DNA from: Labrys sp. WJW | GTDB taxonomy: Bacteria; Pseudomonadota; Alphaproteobacteria; Rhizobiales; Labraceae | NCBI RefSeq assembly: GCF_001676615.1 | Contig: NZ_LYXZ01000012.1 | Span: 1-64,000 of the forward strand | Direction of reading: 5' to 3' | DNA: 64,000 bases | Part shown: positions 29,173-37,619 of the stretch, piece by piece | Layout: the number at the start of each line of letters is the position of its first letter | How positions within the stretch are numbered: the first letter of the stretch is position 1 | The notes under the pieces: generated by a model | What the model was told of the DNA's origin: nothing | The model's database searches: none | Seen by the model: only the letters and a program-made list of their open reading frames with translations | Translations under genes and position numbers: made by a program

Positions 29173-29664
29173 TCAGGGCAGATCGTGCCAGGAGGCGAAC
29201 ATGGCGGCCTGGCCATGGCGGTTGCCGGCATCGTCGATCACTTCCCAGACGGTGGCATTCTCGATGAAGAAGCGCCGGCCTGATTTGGCGATGCGCACGC
29301 CGCGATAGTCGGCGATGAAACCCTGGCTTTTGACGGTATCGAGCAAGCGTTGGCGTTCGTCTCGATCCGGAAACTCCGCCGACAGACGGGACGGCAATTG
29401 CGTCAATTCCTCCCAACCATATTCAAAACATGCTTGTACGGCCTTGTTCCCATAGATGAAAACGGGATCGGCGTGGGTGTCATGGGCCAGAAGGCAGAAG
29501 GGCGCCTCGGCGTAGAGCCATGTCGCGTCTGCCCGCTCGCCCGGCGGAGTTGGAAAAAGCCCGCGCCCCGTCAGGCGGCGGAGGCTGCGGTCGAGCAGGG
29601 CGGCGAAATCCGGATTGCCGGCAAGAGCCGGCCAGGTCGCTGCGAGCCCAAGGGGGAATGTCAT
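29173..29664 (-). CDS. MEKHLA-domain protein
   Basis: 163 residues. PAS-like MEKHLA domain: LLAHDTHADPVFIYGNKAVQACFEYGWEELTQLPSRLSAE, then RIAKSGRRFFIENATVWEV. The domain occurs in bacterial proteins and in plant HD-ZIP III factors and probably senses a small ligand; function is unknown. Convergent with the DUF2938 gene, whose stop lies four bases away. Confidence 0.85.
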   Translation of the reverse strand: MTFPLGLAATWPALAGNPDFAALLDRSLRRLTGRGLFPTPPGERADATWLYAEAPFCLLAHDTHADPVFIYGNKAVQACFEYGWEELTQLPSRLSAEFPDRDERQRLLDTVKSQGFIADYRGVRIAKSGRRFFIENATVWEVIDDAGNRHGQAAMFASWHDLP

Positions 29665-29813
29665 GAGCGGATGGTGGTTGAAGGGATGAGCCCGTACGGC
29701 CTGCTCGCCAAAGCGAGAGCCGCGGGTTGTATGCCGCGAATGTCGCTGCCTCGCGGCAACCGGTCAAGCCCGGCAGCCGAAATTGATCAGACAAGATTTT
29801 CCACCCGACTTGC

Positions 29814-29829
29814 GACTGACATGTTAGTC
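29814..29829. promoter_or_regulatory. 16-base near-perfect palindrome, candidate GntR operator
   Basis: GACTGACATGTTAGTC pairs with itself at all positions but one G-T wobble. It lies 44 bases before the DapA-like gene, the first of a cluster that also encodes a GntR regulator, so autoregulation is plausible. Confidence 0.45.
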
Positions 29830-29872
29830 TGTTATCGATAGTTACATATTGAAAAATCGATGGAAGACAGGG

Positions 29873-30760
29873 ATGACGCACCACCGTTTTGGCCTTTCAG
29901 CGGCATTGGCCACGCCCTTCGATGGCCGGGGGCAGGTTGACGTCGCCCGTGCCATCGCCCATGCGCGCTGGTGCCTCGCCAATGGCTGCGGCAGCGTCAC
30001 GCTGTTCGGTACCACCGGGGAGGGGGCCTCGATCGCGTCGACTGAGCGCGAAATCCTGCTGTCGGGTTTCCTGGCTGAGGGCATCGAAGCGCGGCAGATC
30101 GTGGTGGGCGTGATGGCGAATGCCATTGCCGATGCAGCGGCTCAAGCCCGGCAGGCTCTCGATGTCGGTTGCCGTGGCGTGCTGCTGGCACCGCCTTCCT
30201 ATTTCAAGGGCTTGCAGGACGATGGCCTGTTCGCCTGGTTTGCCGCCGTGTTCGAGGCGGTCGGGCCGAAAGCCAGGGACGTTTATCTCTACAACATTCC
30301 CTCGGTTACAGCCGTGGAGCTTTCGGTGGACCTGATCGGGCGACTGAAGCAGGCGTTCCCGTCGGTGGTGGCCGGCGTCAAGGATTCCTCAGGTAATTGG
30401 CCGTTTACGCAGTCTCTGCTGGAAGCCCATGGTGACCTTGCCATCCTGATCGGCGACGAGAGAGGCCTGGCGGCGGGCGTGCGCCTGGGCGGGCAGGGGG
30501 CGATTTCCGGCATGGCGAATATCTGTCCCGGGCGCCTGCTTGCCATGGTTCACGAAGGACTGGACGACGCAGGGGTGGTCGCCTTCGTCGACGAACTCCT
30601 CCACTATCCGGTCATCCCGGCGGTTAAGGCGATGGTTGCCTATCGTACCGGCGATGCGGCATGGTCGGCCACACGGGCGCCGTTGGTGACGTTGCCAGAG
30701 CATGATGCCAAGAAGCTGGCTGGCCTGTTTGACCGCATCGGGCAAACGAAGGCGGCCTAG
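29873..30760 (+). CDS. Dihydrodipicolinate synthase/N-acetylneuraminate lyase family aldolase
   Basis: 295-residue (beta/alpha)8 aldolase. Schiff-base Lys170 (AGVKDSSG), Tyr140 (LYNIP) and the GTTGE carboxylate site (47-51) are present. It lies with a GntR regulator and a sugar-type ABC importer rather than lysine genes, so it more likely cleaves or dehydrates a sugar acid, such as a keto-deoxy acid, than makes lysine. Start ATG 29873 follows GGAAG; a TTG eight codons upstream is possible. Confidence 0.87.
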   Translation: MTHHRFGLSAALATPFDGRGQVDVARAIAHARWCLANGCGSVTLFGTTGEGASIASTEREILLSGFLAEGIEARQIVVGVMANAIADAAAQARQALDVGCRGVLLAPPSYFKGLQDDGLFAWFAAVFEAVGPKARDVYLYNIPSVTAVELSVDLIGRLKQAFPSVVAGVKDSSGNWPFTQSLLEAHGDLAILIGDERGLAAGVRLGGQGAISGMANICPGRLLAMVHEGLDDAGVVAFVDELLHYPVIPAVKAMVAYRTGDAAWSATRAPLVTLPEHDAKKLAGLFDRIGQTKAA

Positions 30761-30835
30761 AGAGGCGTCAAAACAGAAGCTGGAGGAGAGTGCGGTTCGA
30801 AAAATCGCATTTGCTCCGGAACAGGGAGGGGGCGG

Positions 30836-31495
30836 ATGGAAGAAGGCGGCGAACCGCTGCGGTTGCGGGAAAAGGCCTATGCCAGTTTCACCCGCCATCT
30901 GCTGGCGCGCGATGTCCGTCCCGGCCAGTTCGTATCCCAGCGCGAACTGGTGGCGCTGACCGGCCTGCCGCTCGGAGCGATCCGCGAACTCGTGCCGCGC
31001 CTGGAAGCGGAGGGCTTGCTCTCCACCATTCCCCAGCGTGGCATCCAGATCGCCCATATCGACCTCAACCTCATCAAGGACGCCTTTCAGTTCCGCCTCT
31101 TCCTTGAGAAGGAGGCCGTGGCCCTTTTCACGGTGTCGGCCTCCGATGGCCTGCTGGCGAAGCTGCGCCGCGAGCACGAGGACATGCTGGCCCGGGGGCT
31201 GTCGGAAGATCTGGCCCCCGAGATGGTGGAACAAGCGCAGGCGACCGACTGGAACCTGCATGACACAATCATCGACTCCATCGGCAACGAGATCATCGCC
31301 AAGGCCTATCGCGTCAACTCGATCAAGATGCGCCTGATCAACCAGGAGCGTTTCCGTATCGATGGCCGGGTGGTGCCGGTGATGCGCGAGCACCTTGCCA
31401 TCCTCGATGCCATCGAGAGCCGCGAGCCGCAAAAGGCGGTGGACGCCATTGCCGAACACATCAACAACGCCCGTGCCCTGGCGCTGAAGGTCTAG
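30836..31495 (+). CDS. GntR-family (FCD) transcriptional regulator
   Basis: 219 residues. N-terminal winged helix (FVSQRELVALTGLPLGAIRELVPRLEAEGLL, about 25-57) and C-terminal helical FCD ligand domain (FRLFLEKEAVALF; NWNLHDTIIDSIGNEII; MREHLAILDAIESREP). Likely controls the surrounding aldolase/ABC cluster through the palindrome at 29,814-29,829. Confidence 0.88.
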   Translation: MEEGGEPLRLREKAYASFTRHLLARDVRPGQFVSQRELVALTGLPLGAIRELVPRLEAEGLLSTIPQRGIQIAHIDLNLIKDAFQFRLFLEKEAVALFTVSASDGLLAKLRREHEDMLARGLSEDLAPEMVEQAQATDWNLHDTIIDSIGNEIIAKAYRVNSIKMRLINQERFRIDGRVVPVMREHLAILDAIESREPQKAVDAIAEHINNARALALKV

Positions 31496-31551
31496 CGCCA
31501 GGACGATACACAAGACAGACGATCCAGAAGAAGCTTTGGGAGGAGGAACCT

Positions 31552-32886
31552 ATGAGTTTTGATTTGTTGAAGCCGTCTCGCCGGCAATTCCTGGCCGGTT
31601 CCGCCGCACTCGGCGCTGCCGGCCTCGCCGGTATCCGGCCGGCCTTCGCGGCAGTCGACTGGAAGAAATATGCCGGCACCACGCTCGAGGTGAACCTGAT
31701 CAAGAGCCCGCGTGGCGATACGCTGCAGAAATACCAGAAGGAATTCGAGGAACTGACCGGCATCAAGGTCAATGCCGAGCAGACGCCGGAGCAGCAGCAG
31801 CGCCAGAAGGCCGTGATCGAGCTGACCTCCGGCAAGCCGAGCTTCGACGTCATCCATGTCAGCTATCACGTCCAGAAGCGCCAGTTCGAGAAAGCCGGCT
31901 GGCTGGCCGATCTCGGCCCTTTCCTCAAGAATCCCGAACTGACGGATCCCACCCTGGTCGAGAGCGATTTCGCCGCTGCGGGCCTGGCCTTCGCCAAGGA
32001 CAGGAATGGCCGCTTCGGTGCGCTGCCCTTCTCGGTGGATTACTGGATCGTCTATTGGAACAAGGACCTGTTCGCCGCCAAGGGGCTTGAATATCCCAAG
32101 ACCTTCGAGGAGATGGTCAAGGCGGCCGAAACCATCACCGATGCCAGCAACAATATTGCGGGCTTCGTAGCGCGCGGCGCCAAGAATGCCAATGTGCCGG
32201 TGTGGACCAGCTTCCTACTCGGCCATGGCAAGAACCCCGTCGGCGCCGATGGTTCGCTGCAGACCGATTCCGCCGAGGCGATTGAGGCTGCCGCACTCTA
32301 CCAGCGCCTGATGACCAAATCGGCCCCGCGCGGGGTTACCGGCTTCAACTGGGCCGAATGCCAGTCCGCCTTCCTGCAGGGCAAGGTCGGCATGTGGCTC
32401 GACGGTGTCGGCTTCGCCCCGCCGCTGGAGAATCCGCAGAAGTCCCGCGTGGTCGGCAAGGTCGGCTATGGTGTGATGCCCAAGGGGCCGGCTGCGCAGG
32501 CCTCGGCCACCTTCGGCGACGGCATCGGCGTCACCGAGGCCTCGGCCAAGAAGGAAGCGGCCTATCTCTATTGCCAGTGGGCGATTTCCAAGGAAATGGG
32601 GGCTCGGCTGCTGCAGGCCGGAGCGGGCGTGCCGTTCCGCAATTCGATCCTGAACGACGCCAAGGTGCGCGAAGGCGTGACCATGCCCGGCGCCTGGGTG
32701 GACTGCGTGGCGCAATCCGCGCCGATCAGCCAGCTCGGGCTTCCCGTGATCATTCCGGTCACCGAGTTCCGGGACATCATCGGCGTAGGGTTGACCAATC
32801 TGCTCGGCGGCGGCGATCCGGCGACCGAGATGAAGAAGGCGACGGAAGCCTTCAAACCCGTGCTCGCCCGCAGCGAGGCGCAATGA
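31552..32886 (+). CDS. ABC transporter sugar-type solute-binding protein, Tat-exported
   Basis: 444 residues. Twin-arginine leader SRRQFLAGSAALGAAG, cleavage near RPAFAA, then a family 1 periplasmic binding protein with YWIVYWNKDLFAAKGLEYPKTFEEM typical of oligosaccharide/polyol binders. Overlaps the next permease by four bases. Being Tat-exported it depends on the TatABC system encoded at 3.3-4.9 kb. Confidence 0.9.
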   Translation: MSFDLLKPSRRQFLAGSAALGAAGLAGIRPAFAAVDWKKYAGTTLEVNLIKSPRGDTLQKYQKEFEELTGIKVNAEQTPEQQQRQKAVIELTSGKPSFDVIHVSYHVQKRQFEKAGWLADLGPFLKNPELTDPTLVESDFAAAGLAFAKDRNGRFGALPFSVDYWIVYWNKDLFAAKGLEYPKTFEEMVKAAETITDASNNIAGFVARGAKNANVPVWTSFLLGHGKNPVGADGSLQTDSAEAIEAAALYQRLMTKSAPRGVTGFNWAECQSAFLQGKVGMWLDGVGFAPPLENPQKSRVVGKVGYGVMPKGPAAQASATFGDGIGVTEASAKKEAAYLYCQWAISKEMGARLLQAGAGVPFRNSILNDAKVREGVTMPGAWVDCVAQSAPISQLGLPVIIPVTEFRDIIGVGLTNLLGGGDPATEMKKATEAFKPVLARSEAQ

Positions 32887-33800
32887 GCGCCGAAAGCCCG
32901 GCCGTGGCGTCTGTCCAGGCGAACAACAGTGCGTCCGGCCCGCTGAGGCCGGGCTATTGGCCCTTCATCCTGCCGGCACTCATACTCGTGGCGGCGGTGA
33001 TCGTCTTTCCCTGGCTGTTCACCATCGGCATGAGCGCGAATGCCTGGCAGGTCGGCTCGGCGCCGCGCTTCGTCGGGCTGGAGAATTATATCCGCCTGGC
33101 CGGCGACATCCGGTTCTGGGAGTCGATGTGGCACACGCTCACTTACACCGTGCTCTCGGTGGTGGCGCCGCTGGTCCTAGGCACGCTGGCTGCGCTGGTG
33201 TTCGATTCGAAGATGCCGCTGCGCGGCGTGCTGCGCGGCATCTTCGTGATGCCGATGATGGCGACGCCCGTCGCCGTCGCTTTGGTTTGGACCATGATGT
33301 TCCATCCCCAGCTCGGCGTCTTGAACTACCTCCTGTCGCTGGTAGGCATTCCGCCCCAGGCCTGGATCTTCGAGCAGGGCACGGTGATCCCGTCGCTGGT
33401 GCTGGTCGAAACCTGGCAATGGACGCCGCTGATCATGCTCATCGTGCTCGGCGGGCTGGCCTCCATGCCGCGCGAGCCTTTCGAGGGGGCCGAAATCGAC
33501 GGCGCCAATGCCTGGCAGAAGTTTCGCTACATCACGCTGCCGCTGATCCTGCCCTTCATGATGATCGCGGTGATCATCCGCTCGATCGATGCGCTCAAGA
33601 GCTTCGACATCATCTATGCGATGACGCAGGGCGGTCCGGGCACGGCCTCGGAGACCATTAACCTCTACCTCTACAACGTGGCCTTCTCCTATTACGACAT
33701 CGGCTACGGCTCGGCGATCGCCGTGGTGTTCTTCATCATCATCATCGTGATGTCGCTGGTGCTGCTGCATCTGCGCCAGCGCGCGAAATGGAACGCTTGA
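32883..33800 (+). CDS. ABC transporter permease (MalF/UgpA type)
   Basis: 305 residues, six membrane segments. The EAA loop reads EGAEIDGANAWQKFRYITLPLI. First of the two permeases of a carbohydrate-uptake (CUT1) importer. Start ATG 32883 overlaps the stop of the binding protein; a longer frame to 32358 is rejected. Confidence 0.9.
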   Translation: MSAESPAVASVQANNSASGPLRPGYWPFILPALILVAAVIVFPWLFTIGMSANAWQVGSAPRFVGLENYIRLAGDIRFWESMWHTLTYTVLSVVAPLVLGTLAALVFDSKMPLRGVLRGIFVMPMMATPVAVALVWTMMFHPQLGVLNYLLSLVGIPPQAWIFEQGTVIPSLVLVETWQWTPLIMLIVLGGLASMPREPFEGAEIDGANAWQKFRYITLPLILPFMMIAVIIRSIDALKSFDIIYAMTQGGPGTASETINLYLYNVAFSYYDIGYGSAIAVVFFIIIIVMSLVLLHLRQRAKWNA

Positions 33801-33807
33801 GGCCAGG

Positions 33808-34659
33808 ATGATGAGGATTTGGATGATGAAATTTCGGACGATCAAGCTTCGAGATCTCCCACGCCTCGCCGGCACGTTGTTCCTCGGCTTTGTCGTGGTG
33901 TCGCCCGCGCTGCTCTTCTTCATCTGGATGCTGTCGCTCTCGCTGAAATACGAGATCGACAACGGGGCCTATCCGCCGATCCTGATCCCCGAGCAGTTCG
34001 CCTGGTCGAACTACACCGAGATCTTCGCTACCAATGACTTCCTGCGCTATTTCTGGAACAGCGTGGTCGTGACCGGCGCGGCCACGGCGCTGGCACTGAT
34101 CGTCGGCGTGCCGGCGGGCTACGGCATCGCCCGCATCAAGGCAGACAAGGCGGCGATGGTGATCATGATCGCCCGCATGACGCCGGGCCTTTCCTTCCTG
34201 ATCCCGATGTTCCTCCTGTTCCAGTCGCTCGGCCTGCTCGGCACGCTGTGGCCGCAGATCATCATCCACCTGGTGGTGACGATCCCGATCGTCATCTGGA
34301 TCATGATCGGCTATTTCGAGACCACGCCGCTCGAGTTGGAAGAGGCGGCGATGATCGACGGCGCTTCGCGCTGGCAGATCTTCTACAAGGTGGCGCTGCC
34401 GATCGCCAAGCCGGGCATCGTGGTCTCCCTCATCCTGGCCGTGATCTTCTCCTGGAACAATTTCGTCTTCGGCATCGTGCTGGCTAGCCGCGAGACACGC
34501 ACGCTGCCCGTCGCCGTCTACAACATGCTGTCCTTCGAGCAAGTGAGCTGGGGCCCGCTCGCTGCCGCGGCGCTGGTGGTGACGCTGCCCGTGTTGCTGC
34601 TGACGCTGTTCGCCCAACGCCAGATCGTGGCGGGATTGACGGCAGGGGCGGTCAAGTAG
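33808..34659 (+). CDS. ABC transporter permease (MalG/UgpE type)
   Basis: 283 residues, six membrane segments with EAA loop EEAAMIDGASRWQIFYKVALPIAKPG. Second permease of the CUT1 importer. No ATPase gene (MalK/UgpC type) is found after it or elsewhere in the cluster, so a shared ATPase encoded elsewhere must energise it. ATG 33808 is used; ATG codons at 33811 and 33823 also fit. Confidence 0.9.
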   Translation: MMRIWMMKFRTIKLRDLPRLAGTLFLGFVVVSPALLFFIWMLSLSLKYEIDNGAYPPILIPEQFAWSNYTEIFATNDFLRYFWNSVVVTGAATALALIVGVPAGYGIARIKADKAAMVIMIARMTPGLSFLIPMFLLFQSLGLLGTLWPQIIIHLVVTIPIVIWIMIGYFETTPLELEEAAMIDGASRWQIFYKVALPIAKPGIVVSLILAVIFSWNNFVFGIVLASRETRTLPVAVYNMLSFEQVSWGPLAAAALVVTLPVLLLTLFAQRQIVAGLTAGAVK

Positions 34660-34849
34660 GCGGCTGGTGTTTTCCCGGCAGGCTGAATCGAATGAAAGAA
34701 GTATGGCTTCAAGGATGGGAGATTCGGTGGGATGCATTGGAGGCGGCATTCGCGCCGCAACGGCGAAGCGGATGCGCGTAGGGGGAATGACCAGCGGGCA
34801 ATTGGATCCGTTTGCGGGTAAAAGGCTCGATTTGAAAGGGGCGAGGGTA

Positions 34850-35038
34850 CTAGGACCATCCCCTCCACTCGCAGTATGAGGCGCTAATCGCCTTGTAGGT
34901 GCCATAAGCGCACACAAGTAACATCAAGGCTGTAATGGCGATATGCATTGGGCCGGCAATCGATAATAGGTTCTTCAATACGACAAGGGTGATCCAGACA
35001 CCGATCACCGCAATCGCCGTAAGCCACAGCTTTTTCAT
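34850..35038 (-). CDS. Small two-helix membrane protein, hypothetical
   Basis: 62 residues, two hydrophobic segments (LTAIAVIGVWITLVVL; MHIAITALMLLVCAYGTY) and a polar C-terminus. Not recognised as a known family. The ribosome site is weak (GAAGGA abuts the ATG), so coding status rests on hydrophobic pattern alone. Confidence 0.45.
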   Translation of the reverse strand: MKKLWLTAIAVIGVWITLVVLKNLLSIAGPMHIAITALMLLVCAYGTYKAISASYCEWRGWS

Positions 35039-35110
35039 TCCTTCATATCTCTTTGATTTATTTTGGGAACTGAATTGCCGTGCACCAATTGTTGCGCGCG
35101 CTTTCGCCGA

Positions 35111-35141
35111 AGAAAAACCCGGCGAGATGGCTCGCCGGGTT
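35111..35141 (-). terminator. Terminator of the BON-LysM gene
   Basis: AACCCGGCGAG (35116-35126) pairs perfectly with CTCGCCGGGTT (35131-35141), ATGG loop; on the minus strand it ends in TTTTTC. It stands 28 bases after the stop of the LysM gene. Confidence 0.8.
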
Positions 35142-35168
35142 CGATCAGCAGCTGGACGGCGGGATGGC

Positions 35169-35654
35169 TCAGGCCTGCCCGATCGGCGGGATGCGCAGCA
35201 CCCAGCCGGGGAGGATGTGGTCGGGATCCTTGACCGGCGGGGTATTGGCCTTGACGATCTCCTTGTAGAGATTGCCTTTGCCCTTGCCGTAATGCTTCTC
35301 GGCGATGGCCCAGAGCGTGTCGCCCTTCACCACCGTATACATGGTCGAAGGCGTTCCGGGGGTGTTGACGCCGAGCTGGCTGTCGACCTGTGCCACGCCA
35401 TTGTTGTTGCCGGCGGTGAGAATGATCTTCTCGGCGACTTCCTGAGACGGAGCCATGCCACCCAGGACAACCTTGTCTCCATCCACCGATACATTCAGGC
35501 CCTCGGCCTTGAGGCCGGCTTCCTCGATCTGCTTTTTCACCAGCGCGGCAATGTCGGTGGGAGCCGCTGCCGCCGGCGCTGCTGGCGCCGCCTCGGCCTT
35601 GCTCGAACCGAACATCTTATGGCCGGCGTCCTTGATGAAATTGAACAGTCCCAT
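35169..35654 (-). CDS. BON and LysM domain protein (Kbp/YgaU-like)
   Basis: 161 residues. MGLFNFIKDAGHKMFG start, Ala/Pro linker, BON domain (about 30-95, VSVDGDKVVLGGMAPS), and C-terminal LysM (YTVVKGDTLWAIAEKHYG...ILPGWVLRIP). This is the architecture of E. coli Kbp, a cytoplasmic potassium-binding protein; no signal peptide is seen. Start MGLF is preferred to an in-frame ATG eight codons upstream. Confidence 0.88.
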   Translation of the reverse strand: MGLFNFIKDAGHKMFGSSKAEAAPAAPAAAAPTDIAALVKKQIEEAGLKAEGLNVSVDGDKVVLGGMAPSQEVAEKIILTAGNNNGVAQVDSQLGVNTPGTPSTMYTVVKGDTLWAIAEKHYGKGKGNLYKEIVKANTPPVKDPDHILPGWVLRIPPIGQA

Positions 35655-35848
35655 GTTCACTCCAGGCGTGTTAGGCAAAATTACCTAGCGGCAGGCTAGC
35701 ATGGAACGGTTGTGCGGTCACACGGATTCCAGTTACCCGTGTTCGGTAAGTGCAAGATAGGGCGAACCTGCTGGCAAAGCGGTCTCGTTATGACAATCTA
35801 CCTATCCGACCGGTGAAGGAACGCGACTGGTTTTCGACAAATTCGTCA

Positions 35849-36865
35849 TTACTCGATCATTGCCAGAATCGGCGCCAAAAGCTCCGGCATGTCCATTGTA
35901 GTCGACAACAAGAGCCGGCTGCGCGGTACCGTCAGCAATCTCACGTCCTCGCCTTCATGCAGGGACGAGGAGGGGCGAGGCAACCCATCGCCGTCGATGG
36001 TCATGATGAGATCGGGAAACATGGCCAGGCGTCTGCCCTCCCGTTCGCAGGTCATGTATTCGTTGACGAAGGAGAGGCCGGTTCCATCGGAAAGGACGAG
36101 CTTGCCGACATCGAGACCGTCCCGGCGTTCGCAGGCGTATAGGGTGACTTTCGCAGGTGCACCAAGCTGACCGCCGAGCAGGTCGGCGACCCCCTGAGCC
36201 CCTGCCTCGATCAAGGTTTTGCCGACCGTCAGGGCCTGCGAAACCGCCCCTGACGCCCCATTGGCACGGGCATAGGCTAGAGAAACCGGATTACGCGCGA
36301 CGGCGATCATGCCGCCGGCCTCGACGGCAGCTCGCCCAACCAGCCTGGCGACACCGTCGAGCCTCCCCTCGATCACGCCGCTAACGGCCCGGTCGCCTCG
36401 GCCACCTGCCACCGCCTGGCGGGATCGGAATCCGGCATGGCGATGGAGGCCCAGGGCGCCCATCAGGCCTGTCGGATGCGCACGGCCATTGCAGGCGAAG
36501 TCGAGCAGGGACAGTCCGCTCCTTGCCGATTGCAGCCAACCGTTCACCGTGGTTTCGGCGCCGTTCTCGTTGGTGTTGATCGCGGCAAGGCCGGGCACCG
36601 CCTGTTGAAGAAGGTCGAGCGCTTGCAGGTACTGGTCGGCGCCGACATGAGCGTCGGGAGAGGAGGGGGCGCCGACCAGTGCTACCGTGGCGGTTAGCGC
36701 ATGCTCGGGCAGAGTATAGATCGGGACCATGCGAACGGTTCCCAGTTCGAAGGCTTGCCGCGCCATGGCAAAGCCGTTCTCGATCGAGCCGCCGCCACCG
36801 CCGCCGAGTATGGCGCCGCCCAGCACTGCCGGCTCGATATCGTCAGGGGTCAGGATACGGCTCAT
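35849..36865 (-). CDS. DUF917 family protein
   Basis: 338 residues. N-terminus has the DUF917 glycine signature (GAILGGGGGGSIENG), and the C-terminal half contains DLIMTIDGDGLP and CERRDG. DUF917 proteins accompany hydantoinase-type amide hydrolases and transporters. Here the gene is last in an operon with an SDR and an NCS1 permease, overlapping the SDR stop (ATGA). No catalytic role is established. Confidence 0.8.
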   Translation of the reverse strand: MSRILTPDDIEPAVLGGAILGGGGGGSIENGFAMARQAFELGTVRMVPIYTLPEHALTATVALVGAPSSPDAHVGADQYLQALDLLQQAVPGLAAINTNENGAETTVNGWLQSARSGLSLLDFACNGRAHPTGLMGALGLHRHAGFRSRQAVAGGRGDRAVSGVIEGRLDGVARLVGRAAVEAGGMIAVARNPVSLAYARANGASGAVSQALTVGKTLIEAGAQGVADLLGGQLGAPAKVTLYACERRDGLDVGKLVLSDGTGLSFVNEYMTCEREGRRLAMFPDLIMTIDGDGLPRPSSSLHEGEDVRLLTVPRSRLLLSTTMDMPELLAPILAMIE

Positions 36866-37575
36866 CGCAAGGCAAATCCGCCGTCTGGATAAAGCGTGGA
36901 GCCGGTCATGTAGCCATTGGACAGCAGGAACAGCACCGCCTCGGCGACCTCGTCGGTCGTGCCGACGCGCTTGAGCAGGGCGACCTCGCCATAGGAGCGG
37001 AAGGCATCCTGCCTTACCGCGTCCGGCTGGCGCTTCCAGAGCTCGCTGTCGATCGTGCCAGGCGAGACCACATTGACCCGGATAGGCGCGAGTTCGACGG
37101 CGAGGGCTCGGCCGAGCCCCTCCAGCGCGGCGTTGCAGGCGCCATAGGCTGCGCCATTCGGTGCCGGACGGACGCTGTAGGCACCGGCCATGAGCACGAT
37201 GGCCGCGTCTTTGGACAGGAAGGACAAGGCGTGTTTGACGGCGTAATACTGCCCCCAGAATTTCGACTTGAACGAACTTTCCGCCACCTCGTCGCTGACC
37301 TCGTCGATGCGGCCGCGGCTGTAACTGGCACCGGGCGTGAAAAGAAGGTCGATCGGCCCGGCGGTCCGGAAGAAGTCTCGGAGAGAGGACTGGTCGCGAT
37401 TGTCGACGAGATGGCCGCACGCCTTGGGCCCGAGTTTGTGGAGCGCTTCCTCCAGGCGCTTGGCGTCGCGACCGCCGATCACGATCTCGCCGCCATCGGC
37501 GAGAACCCTTTCGGCAACCCTGAGGCCGATCCCCGAGGTGCCGCCGATCACGGCGAGCCTCTTGTTTTCGAACAT
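36862..37575 (-). CDS. Short-chain dehydrogenase-like protein lacking the classical Ser and Lys
   Basis: 237 residues. NAD(P)-binding GGTSGIG (11-17) and the C-terminal VVSPGTIDSELW are normal. The catalytic YxxxK reads YGACN (Tyr144, Asn148) and the Ser usually 13 residues earlier is Gly131, so only the Tyr remains. The protein may bind nucleotide without classical turnover or use other residues. Middle gene of the NCS1-SDR-DUF917 operon. Confidence 0.82.
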   Translation of the reverse strand: MFENKRLAVIGGTSGIGLRVAERVLADGGEIVIGGRDAKRLEEALHKLGPKACGHLVDNRDQSSLRDFFRTAGPIDLLFTPGASYSRGRIDEVSDEVAESSFKSKFWGQYYAVKHALSFLSKDAAIVLMAGAYSVRPAPNGAAYGACNAALEGLGRALAVELAPIRVNVVSPGTIDSELWKRQPDAVRQDAFRSYGEVALLKRVGTTDEVAEAVLFLLSNGYMTGSTLYPDGGFALR

Positions 37576-37619
37576 GATATCTTCCTTGTATTCAATTGTA
37601 GACTTTTGATTGAAGTGCT

